DNA of 64,000 nt from Puteibacter caeruleilacunae (lineage in GTDB: Bacteria > Bacteroidota > Bacteroidia > Bacteroidales > Prolixibacteraceae). Location of the stretch: NCBI GenBank assembly GCA_005217565.1, contig SJCO01000012.1, positions 1 to 64,000 on the forward strand, given 5' to 3'. Position 1 is the first letter of the stretch, and each line of letters opens with the position of its first letter. The notes under the pieces were generated by a model. That model worked only from the letters and a program-made list of their open reading frames with translations. It had not been told where the DNA came from and made no database searches. The translations under genes and the position numbers were made by a program. This document shows, in pieces, positions 24,637 to 33,492 of the stretch.

Positions 24637-26622
24637 ATGGATCTTAGTAAGAAGTTAGTTTCGACTAATAAGCTATTTGCTGGGGCTACTTACTACTTGC
24701 CTCAGAACCTTTCTCATAGAGACTCTCTAACGAAATATGAGAAGATTCCAACTTACCTTCATAACGATGCCGGAGATGCATTCCTCTCTGTAGCAAAAGA
24801 GATTGCAGATCTAGTTCAAGAAAAAGCATCTAAAGGTGAAAAATGTGTCTTAGGATTGGCATCAGGTACTACTCCAATCGGATTGTACAAGGAGCTAGTA
24901 AGATTGCACAAAGAAGAAGGCTTAAGCTTTCAAAACGTAGTTACTTTTAACCTTGATGAGTACTATAAAATGGATCCTGAATCCAATACTAGTTATTCAT
25001 CTTTCATTCATCAAAACCTATTAGACTTAATTGACATTAAGCCTGAAAACATTTTTATTCCTGCATCTGATCTTCCTATTGAAGAAATGTATGAAGCATG
25101 TCGTCAGTACGAAGCAAAGATTCAAGAATTTGGTGGTATTGATCTACAGATTCTTGGTGTTGCAAGAAATGGTGTTATTGGTTTTAATGAGCCAGGATCA
25201 AGTGCAAACTCAAGAACTCGCGTAATTGTTTTGGATACAGTAACCAAAAGTGCTGCTGCATCTAAATTTAACGGAATTCAAAATGTACCTCGCCGAGGAA
25301 TTACAATGGGTATCGAAACAATTCTTGAAGCCAAGAAAATTGTTTTGATGGCAATTGGTGAGCACAAAGCTAACATCGTAAAAGAGTTGGTTGAAGGAAA
25401 TGTGATTATCGAGAATCCTGCATCATTCCTACAAAATCATCCTAACTCAAAGGTTGTAATCGATGCATACGCAGCTGCAGCTCTAACCAGAGTAAAAACA
25501 CCTTGGTTAGTTGATACTTGTAACTGGTCGAATGCACAGTTGGTACGTAAAGCTGTAGTTTGGTTATGTCAGAAAACTGGAAAGCCAATTTTGAAGCTTA
25601 CCGATACTGATTATAACGACAACGGACTAAGTGATTTGATCGCTCAGCAGGGACCTGCTTACAACTTGAATATTCGTATTTTCAACGAACTTCAACACAC
25701 AATTACAGGTTGGCCAGGGGGTAAACCAAATGCTGATGATACTAATCGTCCTGAGCGTAAAGATCCAGCTAAGAAAAAAGTTGTTGTATTCTCTCCTCAT
25801 CCAGATGATGATGTAATTTCAATGGGAGGAACACTTTTACGATTAGTAGATCAAGGACATGATCTTCACGTTGCATATGAGGTTTCTGGTAATGTTGCTG
25901 TATCTGACGATTATGTAAGTCGTTTCATGTTGTTACATGAGTACCTTACTGAAGAGTATGATGGCGATAATCCAAAGCATAAGGAGTATGTAGACAATCT
26001 TCTAGGATTTATCGATCAAAAAGGTAAAGGGGATATGGATACTCCTGAGCTACGTAAGACTAAGGGATTGATTCGTCGTATGGAAGCTAAAGCTGCTGTG
26101 AAATTCGCGGGAGTTAAAGATGAAAACATTCACTTCCTTGACCTTCCATTCTACGAAACTGGAGCTATTCAAAAGAGTCCTATCAGTGAGAAAGATGTAG
26201 AAATCATTATTAACCTTCTTCAAGAAATTAAGCCTCAGCAGATTTTTGCTGCAGGAGATTTATCTGATCCTCACGGAACACACCGTGTATGTTTGGATGC
26301 TATCTTCATTGCGCTTGAACACTTGAAAGAAGAAGAATGGATGAAAGACTGCTGGTTGTGGTTATATCGTGGAGCATGGGCAGAATGGGATATCGATCAA
26401 ATCGAAATGTGTGTTCCTATCAGTCCTGAAGAATTAATGCGTAAGCGCGAGGCAATTCTTCGCCATGGATCACAGAAAGAAGGAGCAATGTTTATGGGTG
26501 ATGATGACCGCGAGTTCTGGGAAAGAGCAGAGGATCGAAATCATGCAACTGCAGAGCTTTATAATGACTTAGGTATGGCAGAATACGAAGCGATGGAAGC
26601 TTTCGTAAGATACTGGCCATAG
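24637..26622 (+). CDS. nagB: GlcN6P-deaminase-like protein fused to PIG-L deacetylase domain
   Basis: This 661-residue two-domain protein is of a type common in Bacteroidota. Residues about 45-310 form a NagB-like domain with VLGLASGTTPIGLY and FNLDEYYKM (Asp107, equivalent to E. coli Asp72). Residues about 383-650 form a PIG-L/LmbE domain with the metal motif SPHPDDDVISMGG and DPHGTHRVCLDAI. The NagB active-site loop reads GVARNGVIGFNEPGS: compared with GxGxDGHIxFNEP, the catalytic Asp is Asn178 and the catalytic His is Val180, while Glu185 remains. Normal deaminase activity is therefore questionable; sugar binding or a different reaction is possible. It is monocistronic between terminators. 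Confidence 0.85.
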   Translation: MDLSKKLVSTNKLFAGATYYLPQNLSHRDSLTKYEKIPTYLHNDAGDAFLSVAKEIADLVQEKASKGEKCVLGLASGTTPIGLYKELVRLHKEEGLSFQNVVTFNLDEYYKMDPESNTSYSSFIHQNLLDLIDIKPENIFIPASDLPIEEMYEACRQYEAKIQEFGGIDLQILGVARNGVIGFNEPGSSANSRTRVIVLDTVTKSAAASKFNGIQNVPRRGITMGIETILEAKKIVLMAIGEHKANIVKELVEGNVIIENPASFLQNHPNSKVVIDAYAAAALTRVKTPWLVDTCNWSNAQLVRKAVVWLCQKTGKPILKLTDTDYNDNGLSDLIAQQGPAYNLNIRIFNELQHTITGWPGGKPNADDTNRPERKDPAKKKVVVFSPHPDDDVISMGGTLLRLVDQGHDLHVAYEVSGNVAVSDDYVSRFMLLHEYLTEEYDGDNPKHKEYVDNLLGFIDQKGKGDMDTPELRKTKGLIRRMEAKAAVKFAGVKDENIHFLDLPFYETGAIQKSPISEKDVEIIINLLQEIKPQQIFAAGDLSDPHGTHRVCLDAIFIALEHLKEEEWMKDCWLWLYRGAWAEWDIDQIEMCVPISPEELMRKREAILRHGSQKEGAMFMGDDDREFWERAEDRNHATAELYNDLGMAEYEAMEAFVRYWP

Positions 26623-26643
26623 TAAAAGATATAGATCAAAACA

Positions 26644-26677
26644 AAATAGGTTATCCATTGGGATAGCCTATTTTTTT
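26644..26677 (+). terminator. Terminator after the NagB-like gene
   Basis: A 13-bp stem with one wobble (26644-26656 with 26661-26673) has a 4-nt loop, ATTG, and runs into a T7 tract. Its 3' half plus the following GTGCC is repeated in inverted orientation at 26725-26743. Confidence 0.9.
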
Positions 26678-26730
26678 GTGCCAAACTTTAAGAAGTGTTC
26701 CATCCATTTCTGCATAAATTCTTAGGCACA

Positions 26731-26763
26731 AAAAAAGGCTATCTGGTTTCAGATAGCCTTTTA
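26731..26763 (-). terminator. Terminator after ppiD (minus strand)
   Basis: On the minus strand AAAGGCTATCTG and CAGATAGCCTTT form a 12-bp perfect stem with a 4-nt loop, followed by T-rich sequence. It starts about 20 bp after the stop of the PpiD gene and faces the terminator of the convergent NagB-like gene. Confidence 0.9.
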
Positions 26764-26783
26764 TATATCGTTGTTAATATCTA

Positions 26784-28901
26784 CTAATAGAATCTAGCAC
26801 GATCATCAACAATCTCCACTGCATCCTTCAACACTTGGAATGCCTGGTAGTTTGTACGATATGCTAAGCTCTGAGCCAATCTCATTTGTTCAGCATCTAC
26901 ATCTGAATCATCAAGAGATTTCACAGCTTTAACTTCAACAACATATACTCCATTCTTTCCAATGATAGGATTAGAGATAGTTCCTTCAGCCAGTTTAGAA
27001 ACAGTACCAATCACCGCTGGTTCATTTCCACTTCCTGGTAAAGAATATGAGTTAAAATTGATATTATTAGCTTCTTGAACGTTAGCTTTCAACTCAACAC
27101 CCAATCCTTCGATTGTGTTAGTTGCGTCTTTAGCCTTCTTCATTTTTTCAGCTAACAATGCACCTTTTTTCTCTTTCTTAACTTTTAATTCTACACGAGC
27201 TTTAACTTCCTCGAATGAAGAATAACCTTCTTCTTTAGCTTGAACAAGCGTACTTACGATAAAACTATTACCAATTTCGAAAATTGGTGATCCTTCGCCA
27301 CTCATAAGAATTTCTCCTGGCTCAGCTTTATATGCAGAACGAACCAACATTCTGGCATGCTGCATTCCGTTTACTACGCGGTCTGATTTACCAAGAATAG
27401 CAATACGCTTATTTAATTTCTGCTCTGTGATAGCATTTTTGAATGCCTCAGCATCTCTGTTCTCACTTGAGAACTTGCTAGCTTTAGCATAAAAGTCTTG
27501 ATAAGTTTGAGAGCTAGCCTCTACTGTTCTGTCAAGAGTTGCAATCTGAACTTGTTTAGTAGTCTTACCTACACGCTCAACCTTAATAAGATGGAATCCG
27601 AAACGTGACTGAACAACAACAACGTCTCCTCTTTTAGCAGTAAAACAAGCTTTTTCAAATGGCTTAACCATTTGATTCTTCTTAAACCAACCTAAGTCAC
27701 CACCTTTTACAGCAGAACCTTTATCTTCAGAATACTGCTCTGCTAATTTAGCAAAGTTGGCACCCTTATTAACTACAGTTTCCAAGCTATCAACTAAAGC
27801 CTGTGCTCTAGCAACATCTGCTTGTCCTTTAGGCTGAATCAAGATATGACGTGCTTTAACTGAATCAGGAAGGTTTTCGAAAGAGCTAATTTTAGTAAGT
27901 TTCCAAACGTTACCTTCTTTATACGGTCCGTATACATCACCTTCATTAGCTGTGAAAGCCCATCCAGCAACTTCACCCTTCAATTCAGTTTCCTTGAAGA
28001 ATACATCTTCGAACTGATTATCTGAGTTTAAGTTCACGAACTGAGCATTATCTTTTGCGTCAGCAAATTCTTGTTTAATATCTTCAACCCATTTTTTTGT
28101 ATCAGCATCATCACTAGCAGAAGGAACAACATCAAAGCTTACGTACTCAATTCTTCTTGATTCGCCTTGCTTATAATCTTCCTTATTTGCTTCGTAATAA
28201 TTCTTCAATTCGTTGTCTGTAACTTGTACTAAAGAATCAGGAATTGTATTGAAGGTCTGCTTCACATACATCATATCCACTTGGCGATTCTTTGCTTCAA
28301 GACTACTTTGTGCTTCAGATTTAGTAATGTAAAGTCCTTTGCTCAACAAGTTGTTATATTTTGTTTGCAAACGATCATTGAAAATTTGATCCTCTAGATA
28401 CATCCAGTAAGCTCTTTGACGTCCAGATGGATCAAGATCACGATTCTTCAAGAACTGTAACAAGAAGGTACGATCAAATTGTCCTGTATTAGGATTTCTA
28501 AAGATCTGCTGAATAATTGGGTGAGGATTTGATCCTTGAACCATATCGGCAAGTTCATTAGAAGTTACGCCTAAACCAAGGTTTTCATACACATCTCCCA
28601 TAACGTAGGTGCGAACCAATGTTTGGAAGGTTTGTTCACGAAGCTGCATCCAAGTGTTGTCATCAAGGGCAGTCTGACCGGTGTTCATTTTATAGACTTC
28701 ACCTAATTCTTCAACCTGACGTTGAAACTCGCGATAGTCAATAGTTTCTCCGTTAATATCAGCGATCTCCATTTGCTTACTTCTCATAAGCGAGCTTCCT
28801 GATTTCAACATATCGCCCAGGATAAATGCAACCAACGCCATACCGATAATGATTGCAATCAAAAGTCCTGCTTGATTTCTGATCTTTTGTAATGTTGCCA
28901 T
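26784..28901 (-). CDS. ppiD: PpiD/SurA-type periplasmic peptidyl-prolyl isomerase
   Basis: This 705-residue chaperone is anchored by one N-terminal membrane helix (about residues 10-31, AGLLIAIIIGMALVAFILGD). A SurA_N-type helical domain follows with INGETIDYREFQRQVEEL. A parvulin domain lies near residues 345-445, recognised by ARHILIQPKGQAD, FAKLAEQYSEDKGSAVKGGD, LGWFKKNQMV and FGFHLIKVE. PpiD helps newly exported outer-membrane proteins fold at the periplasmic face of the inner membrane. It is the last of a run of minus-strand envelope genes, 113 bp after the CorC-like gene; a near-consensus TATCTTCG box (28973-28980) suggests its own promoter. Confidence 0.93.
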   Translation of the reverse strand: MATLQKIRNQAGLLIAIIIGMALVAFILGDMLKSGSSLMRSKQMEIADINGETIDYREFQRQVEELGEVYKMNTGQTALDDNTWMQLREQTFQTLVRTYVMGDVYENLGLGVTSNELADMVQGSNPHPIIQQIFRNPNTGQFDRTFLLQFLKNRDLDPSGRQRAYWMYLEDQIFNDRLQTKYNNLLSKGLYITKSEAQSSLEAKNRQVDMMYVKQTFNTIPDSLVQVTDNELKNYYEANKEDYKQGESRRIEYVSFDVVPSASDDADTKKWVEDIKQEFADAKDNAQFVNLNSDNQFEDVFFKETELKGEVAGWAFTANEGDVYGPYKEGNVWKLTKISSFENLPDSVKARHILIQPKGQADVARAQALVDSLETVVNKGANFAKLAEQYSEDKGSAVKGGDLGWFKKNQMVKPFEKACFTAKRGDVVVVQSRFGFHLIKVERVGKTTKQVQIATLDRTVEASSQTYQDFYAKASKFSSENRDAEAFKNAITEQKLNKRIAILGKSDRVVNGMQHARMLVRSAYKAEPGEILMSGEGSPIFEIGNSFIVSTLVQAKEEGYSSFEEVKARVELKVKKEKKGALLAEKMKKAKDATNTIEGLGVELKANVQEANNINFNSYSLPGSGNEPAVIGTVSKLAEGTISNPIIGKNGVYVVEVKAVKSLDDSDVDAEQMRLAQSLAYRTNYQAFQVLKDAVEIVDDRARFY

Positions 28902-29014
28902 TGATAAGTTATGATTTAGATTTTTACCTATTTTTTAATTAATTGCTCGGAAACATTCCGTTTTCAGAGCTACGAAGATAACAATTTTAAGAATTAAACC
29001 TAAATAATGATTTT

Positions 29015-30289
29015 TTAATTTTCGGTGGCATCCAACATTTTAAGCATCACTATTTCAATCTTCGTATGAGTTGCTTTTAGTATTTTAAACTCTGCTTTTC
29101 CAATAGTAATCACACTATTAATTTTGGGGATACTTTGATGATTAAACAAAATGTAACCAGCTAATGTCTCATACTCCTCGCTTTCACTAAATCCCAGATT
29201 ATAAGTATCATTGATATAGTCAAGTTCTAAGCGACCGCTAAACAGAAATTCACTATCCGAAATCTTTTTCTCTAGCATCTCTGTACTGTCATGCTCATCC
29301 TCAATTTCTCCAAAAATTTCCTCTAAGATATCTTCAGTGGTCACCAATCCAGATGTCCCTCCAAATTCATCTACCACCAAAGCGATACTTCTTGATTCCT
29401 GTATAAAACGATTAAATAATTTACTCGCAGACATTGTTTCAGGAACAATGATTAGGTCATTAACCAATTCTTTTAGTGATGTTGGACGCTTAAACAACTC
29501 AAGCGCATGAATGTAGCCAACCACATTATCGATATTATCTCTAAAGATTAAAACCTTTGAATGTCCTGATTCAACAAACATCTGTCTCAAATCTTCCATA
29601 GATGACTCTTCCGACAACGCAGATATTTCCGTACGTGGAACCATGCATTCTCTCAGCTTCACATTCGAGAAATCGAGTGCGTTTCGAAATAGCTTAACTT
29701 CGTTTTCTATCTCATGTTCTTCATCTCCTCCTGATGCCTCAACTTCACTCATCAGATGATCTAAATCAACCTTACCAAAAACTTTATTGGCCGGATCTTC
29801 TTCAAATCGTGCTTTAAAAACATGCCTAAGCAAACTTTTCGAAATCGCTATGGTAACATAAGTAATTGGGTAAAATAACAAGTAAAAAAATCCTACAGGA
29901 ATAAGAAATACGTTCAAAAATAAATTGGGATTGATACTAAATACGGTCTTAGGAAGAAACTCGGCAGTTAACAGAATTAAAGCTGTAGAGGCAATAGTTT
30001 GCGCGAGCAAAACTAAAGTATCGTTAGCGAGATAAGTTATGAAAACTGGTTCAACAAGTTTGGCAAAAGAAATACCATATATAACCAACGCAATATTATT
30101 CCCTACCAGCATGGTGGCAATATATTGCCCTGGATCTTTTGTAAATAGATTCAAGAAAAAAGCATGAACAGCATTGTGCTTTTTATCAAGCTCCAAACGT
30201 AGTTTATTCGCTGAAACGAACGCTATTTCCATTCCCGAAAAGAATGCAGAAGCAATTATTGTAAGTCCTATTATTAGAATATGGTTCAT
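29015..30289 (-). CDS. CNNM/CBS-domain CorC/HlyC-family membrane protein
   Basis: This 424-residue inner-membrane protein has a CNNM domain (about residues 1-180, four hydrophobic segments beginning IIGLTIIASAFFSGMEIAFV), a pair of CBS domains (about 200-330, MVPRTEISAL and LIIVPETMSASKLFNRF) and a small C-terminal CorC_HlyC domain (about 340-420). The acidic stretch EFGGTSGLVTTEDILEEIFG is the family hallmark. Relatives act in Mg2+/Co2+ efflux, and one Bacteroidota member is the gliding protein GldE; no other gliding genes are adjacent. Its ATG overlaps the lptC stop by one base (TAATG), indicating coupling. Confidence 0.9.
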   Translation of the reverse strand: MNHILIIGLTIIASAFFSGMEIAFVSANKLRLELDKKHNAVHAFFLNLFTKDPGQYIATMLVGNNIALVIYGISFAKLVEPVFITYLANDTLVLLAQTIASTALILLTAEFLPKTVFSINPNLFLNVFLIPVGFFYLLFYPITYVTIAISKSLLRHVFKARFEEDPANKVFGKVDLDHLMSEVEASGGDEEHEIENEVKLFRNALDFSNVKLRECMVPRTEISALSEESSMEDLRQMFVESGHSKVLIFRDNIDNVVGYIHALELFKRPTSLKELVNDLIIVPETMSASKLFNRFIQESRSIALVVDEFGGTSGLVTTEDILEEIFGEIEDEHDSTEMLEKKISDSEFLFSGRLELDYINDTYNLGFSESEEYETLAGYILFNHQSIPKINSVITIGKAEFKILKATHTKIEIVMLKMLDATEN

Positions 30290-30867
30290 TAATTGCTTCC
30301 TGATTTCTTGACTCGGTTATCATCAAACTTAATAGTCCCTTTGATATTCTTTACATCAGCATCAGAAAGGTCCTGATCAGCTTCAAATCCAGTTCCTGTA
30401 ATCATACGATCTTTTGTAATAAATCTTACAAAATTATCGGTATATACCTTCTGCTTCTGTTCATCCCAGAATAACTGTTCAGTTTTTAATGTATCACCCT
30501 CTCCGTTGGTTGCAACAACATTAATTCTTGCTTCCCAAAGTTTCTCCTTCTTGATATGCTTGGCATAATCACACTTTAAACTTGATCCAGGATTACGCTG
30601 AGCGTCATATTCCTGAATAAAAACTCCTTGCGGAAACTCATCATACTCCTCTTTGTCGTCTTTATAGGAATTCAACTCCGGGGTACGCATTAAAAAGCGA
30701 GTCTGTGCTGAATCAGAGTAAACTGTTTCAAAATCTTTTGCTGAAAAGAAAGGCAATTTACCTCCATCGCCAAAATCTTTAACCTTTTCAACATCATTTT
30801 TACAAGATGAAAAAAGCATTGTTATCCCGCATAACAGGATAACAATGCTTTGCATACAATACTTCAT
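30289..30867 (-). CDS. lptC: LPS-export lipoprotein LptC
   Basis: This lipoprotein of about 192 residues has a signal peptide MKYCMQSIVILLCGITMLF ending in the lipobox SSC. The start at 30867 is preferred over 30942 because it gives a proper lipoprotein signal and avoids overlapping the TPR gene. The body fits the LptC beta-jellyroll, which passes lipopolysaccharide from LptBFG to LptA: FSAKDFETVYSDSAQTRF, then PQGVFIQEYDAQRNP, a repeated DYAKHIKKEKLWEARINVV strand pattern and TGTGFEADQDL. It sits 16 bp after a TPR gene and overlaps the CorC-like gene by one base. Confidence 0.88.
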   Translation of the reverse strand: MKYCMQSIVILLCGITMLFSSCKNDVEKVKDFGDGGKLPFFSAKDFETVYSDSAQTRFLMRTPELNSYKDDKEEYDEFPQGVFIQEYDAQRNPGSSLKCDYAKHIKKEKLWEARINVVATNGEGDTLKTEQLFWDEQKQKVYTDNFVRFITKDRMITGTGFEADQDLSDADVKNIKGTIKFDDNRVKKSGSN

Positions 30868-30883
30868 ATGTAGTATCAAGTGA

Positions 30884-32512
30884 TTACTTGGTTCTAACTG
30901 TTGTTGTTTCATTAACCCAACCTTCAATCTTATAAGTGTCACCTTTCTTATATCCCTGCATGAAAGTTTCCTCGTTACCAGGGAAGTAGTTACTATAAGT
31001 GCGGATGTGATTATTTGCTTCTTTAGCTAATTCAGGATCAACATTCTTAGCTTTAGTGAAGTAGTCTACTGCTAACCAGAATAACGTATTTTTCTTAAAC
31101 TCGTCATCTGAGAAAGTTTTAGCAGCATAAGTATAAATCAATCCAATCAAGTTGTAAGCTTTACCATATTTAGGATCGTTTTGGATTGCCTTTCTTGCGT
31201 TAGCACGAGCAGCAGAATAGTTCTTATCCTTATCCAAAATAACCAAAGCTAACTCATAGTAATATTTAGCCAACAATGCTTTATCACTCTCGTTGTCGAT
31301 TGCTTGCTTGTAGTATTCTTTTGCTTTTGCTACCTGATCTTTACGATAGAACATCTTAGCCATGTTATAAGCTGCCTCAGCTGATGGCTCTAATTGATAA
31401 AGTTTTTCAGAAGCTAAAGTATAAAGTTCAGAGTTATCACAGTCACGCTTATCTAACATACGTAACATCTTCTTGATCATCTCAACATCGCTTGAATTCG
31501 CGTTGAATTTAGGAGTATAAAGGTTGATCAAAGCCTCACAGTCAGCGGCACCACTACCTTCGAAAATACCTTGTACAATTTCCATTGCCTTAGTCGTTGC
31601 TTCGCTTTCTCCGTCTTTAGCTTTAACAGCCTCAACAATTCCCACACAAGTTTCGTAGTTTTCAACAACTTTCTCTTTTGGGAATTCTCCTAGACCGAAC
31701 AAACGAGAAGTAGTCTGCATGTAAAGTACAAGAATCGCTAACTCAGTATCGTTACCTTGTAGTTTAACAGATTTCTCACAAAGACCATATCCTTTTTTCA
31801 TTACAGGAAGCAATTGATCTTCATCTAACTGTTGCTTGATCTTAGTCTCTAAATAGTCTTTCGCTTTCTTACCAACAACTGTACCCTCTTCTTTCATATA
31901 CTTAATTCGCTGATCATATACAATCATTACTGAATCAAGATATACATCCTGCGTTTTGATATCACCAGCTTTTCTTGCCTTATTGATAAAGCTCTTGTAC
32001 ATGGTTACACCGTGTAAATAGATGTTTCTTGAACACTTAGGATAAATGTTGTAAATCTTTCTCCAATGTGGTAAAGCTGAACGATAATCTTTCTGCTTAA
32101 AGAATTGATTGTACAAAGAATAATCTTGAAGGAATTCTTTATCGTTAGCAGCAAGCAACTCTTCCTGTGATTTTAGAATTACTCCTCCTTCTGCCTCTAC
32201 CGCTGGCTTAATACCATCCCAATAGAAATTCACTTTAGTTTCTGTGCTACCTTCGATATCGAATTTCTTCACCTCATCGATGAAAGAGAATTTGATATAT
32301 TTAGATTTCGCATCAACTTTAATTTCATATTTCCCATCAAATCCGGTAAAGAAACTATCTGATGATTTGTGTGCCTCAACAGTAACACCTGATGCAGGTT
32401 CACCTTTCATGTACACAATCCCTTTAACCACTCTTTGCTGCGCTTGCGTAAAAGAAGTGATTGCCAGAATCATCATCATTAGCACTGTCGTTTTTAAAAC
32501 TGATTTTTTCAT
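30884..32512 (-). CDS. Secreted TPR protein with carboxypeptidase-regulatory-like domain
   Basis: This 542-residue exported protein has a signal peptide (residues 1-24, ending FTQA). A beta-sandwich of the carboxypeptidase-regulatory-like type follows (about 27-95, VKGIVYMKGEPASGVTVEAH and GFDGKYEIKVD), then many tetratricopeptide-like helical repeats (about 120-500), including AAYNMAKMFYRKDQVAKAKE and YELALVILDKDKNYSAARA. It is the first gene of the lptC/corC-like run. TPR proteins with this N-terminus are widespread in Bacteroidota envelopes; a scaffold or assembly role is plausible but not shown. No promoter was identified. Confidence 0.75.
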   Translation of the reverse strand: MKKSVLKTTVLMMMILAITSFTQAQQRVVKGIVYMKGEPASGVTVEAHKSSDSFFTGFDGKYEIKVDAKSKYIKFSFIDEVKKFDIEGSTETKVNFYWDGIKPAVEAEGGVILKSQEELLAANDKEFLQDYSLYNQFFKQKDYRSALPHWRKIYNIYPKCSRNIYLHGVTMYKSFINKARKAGDIKTQDVYLDSVMIVYDQRIKYMKEEGTVVGKKAKDYLETKIKQQLDEDQLLPVMKKGYGLCEKSVKLQGNDTELAILVLYMQTTSRLFGLGEFPKEKVVENYETCVGIVEAVKAKDGESEATTKAMEIVQGIFEGSGAADCEALINLYTPKFNANSSDVEMIKKMLRMLDKRDCDNSELYTLASEKLYQLEPSAEAAYNMAKMFYRKDQVAKAKEYYKQAIDNESDKALLAKYYYELALVILDKDKNYSAARANARKAIQNDPKYGKAYNLIGLIYTYAAKTFSDDEFKKNTLFWLAVDYFTKAKNVDPELAKEANNHIRTYSNYFPGNEETFMQGYKKGDTYKIEGWVNETTTVRTK

Positions 32513-32757
32513 AACCCTCTGAAATATTTAAATATTATTTTTCTCTCTATCTACTTTTCATCAACTAAATTAAATCGAATCATTTAGTCTATTGGTCTAA
32601 ATCTTATTAAAAAATGTTAAATCCTCTTTTTCTATTACATATACACCAAATCCTGTGCCACAATTCATTATCCCCCTTTCTTCACCAATCAACCATACAT
32701 AAATGTATCGTAAGGATTCTGCATATATGCATTATTCAAGGCTTCTGACCTGATCAC

Positions 32758-33489
32758 CTAGCAGGTTACATTGTACTCCAATATCCCGTTTAATCCAATC
32801 AATGTCAAATTCAAGTTTACAAAGATGGAATTTTTTAACTTTTTATCAAAAAAAATTGAATCTCCTCCTGTCAATATCACCCTTATATCTCGACACTTAC
32901 TCCTGAAATGGTCGATTGTTCCATCCATTTCATAAATCATTCCGTTAACGACCCCAGCCAATATTGCTCCTTGTGTTGTCTTGCCGATCTTCTTAAAATC
33001 TTCACTTACCTCAACCAAAGGCAACTTCCCTGTGTAATGGTTCAAAGCTTTCAGTCTCATCTGCAATCCAGGAGCGATATTACCTCCAAGATAACCCAAT
33101 TCGGCATCAACAAATTCATAAGTAATTGCCGTACCTGCGTCAATAATCAAAATATTCTTGTTGGGGTACATCGTCGCAGCACCTACTGCTGCTGCCAATC
33201 GATCAAGACCTAAAGTCCTGGGTGATTCGTAGTTATTCGTTATCGGCACCGGGGTATCCGGATTAAATTTCACAAACTGATCTACCCTCGACTCTAATAA
33301 TTCGTCGATCCACGAATCATACGCTCGGGTAGCAGTTATTATTGCCTTATTAATTGGTGGAAAGTTCTCAAAGATTTCATTAAACATCGATTGATCCATC
33401 CCTGGATAGCTAAAATGTTCAACTAACTTTTCTCCTTCAAAAACGGCACATTTAATCCGGGTATTCCCTATATCGATAATGAGATTCAT
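32758..33489 (-). CDS. coaX: Type III pantothenate kinase
   Basis: This 243-residue ASKHA-fold kinase performs the first step of coenzyme A synthesis. Diagnostic motifs are the phosphate loop LIIDIGNTRIKCAVFE at the N-terminus, PRTLGLDRLAAAVGA (about residues 89-103), the catalytic-Asp strand LIIDAGTAITYEFVD, and GGNIAPGLQMRLKALNHYTG. A final ILTGGDS strand completes the fold. It is the last gene of a coaX-nadC-nadB run, 3 bp after nadC, so CoA and NAD precursor synthesis are co-transcribed. Confidence in the enzyme is high. Confidence 0.95.
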   Translation of the reverse strand: MNLIIDIGNTRIKCAVFEGEKLVEHFSYPGMDQSMFNEIFENFPPINKAIITATRAYDSWIDELLESRVDQFVKFNPDTPVPITNNYESPRTLGLDRLAAAVGAATMYPNKNILIIDAGTAITYEFVDAELGYLGGNIAPGLQMRLKALNHYTGKLPLVEVSEDFKKIGKTTQGAILAGVVNGMIYEMDGTIDHFRSKCRDIRVILTGGDSIFFDKKLKNSIFVNLNLTLIGLNGILEYNVTC

Positions 33490-33492
33490 GGA

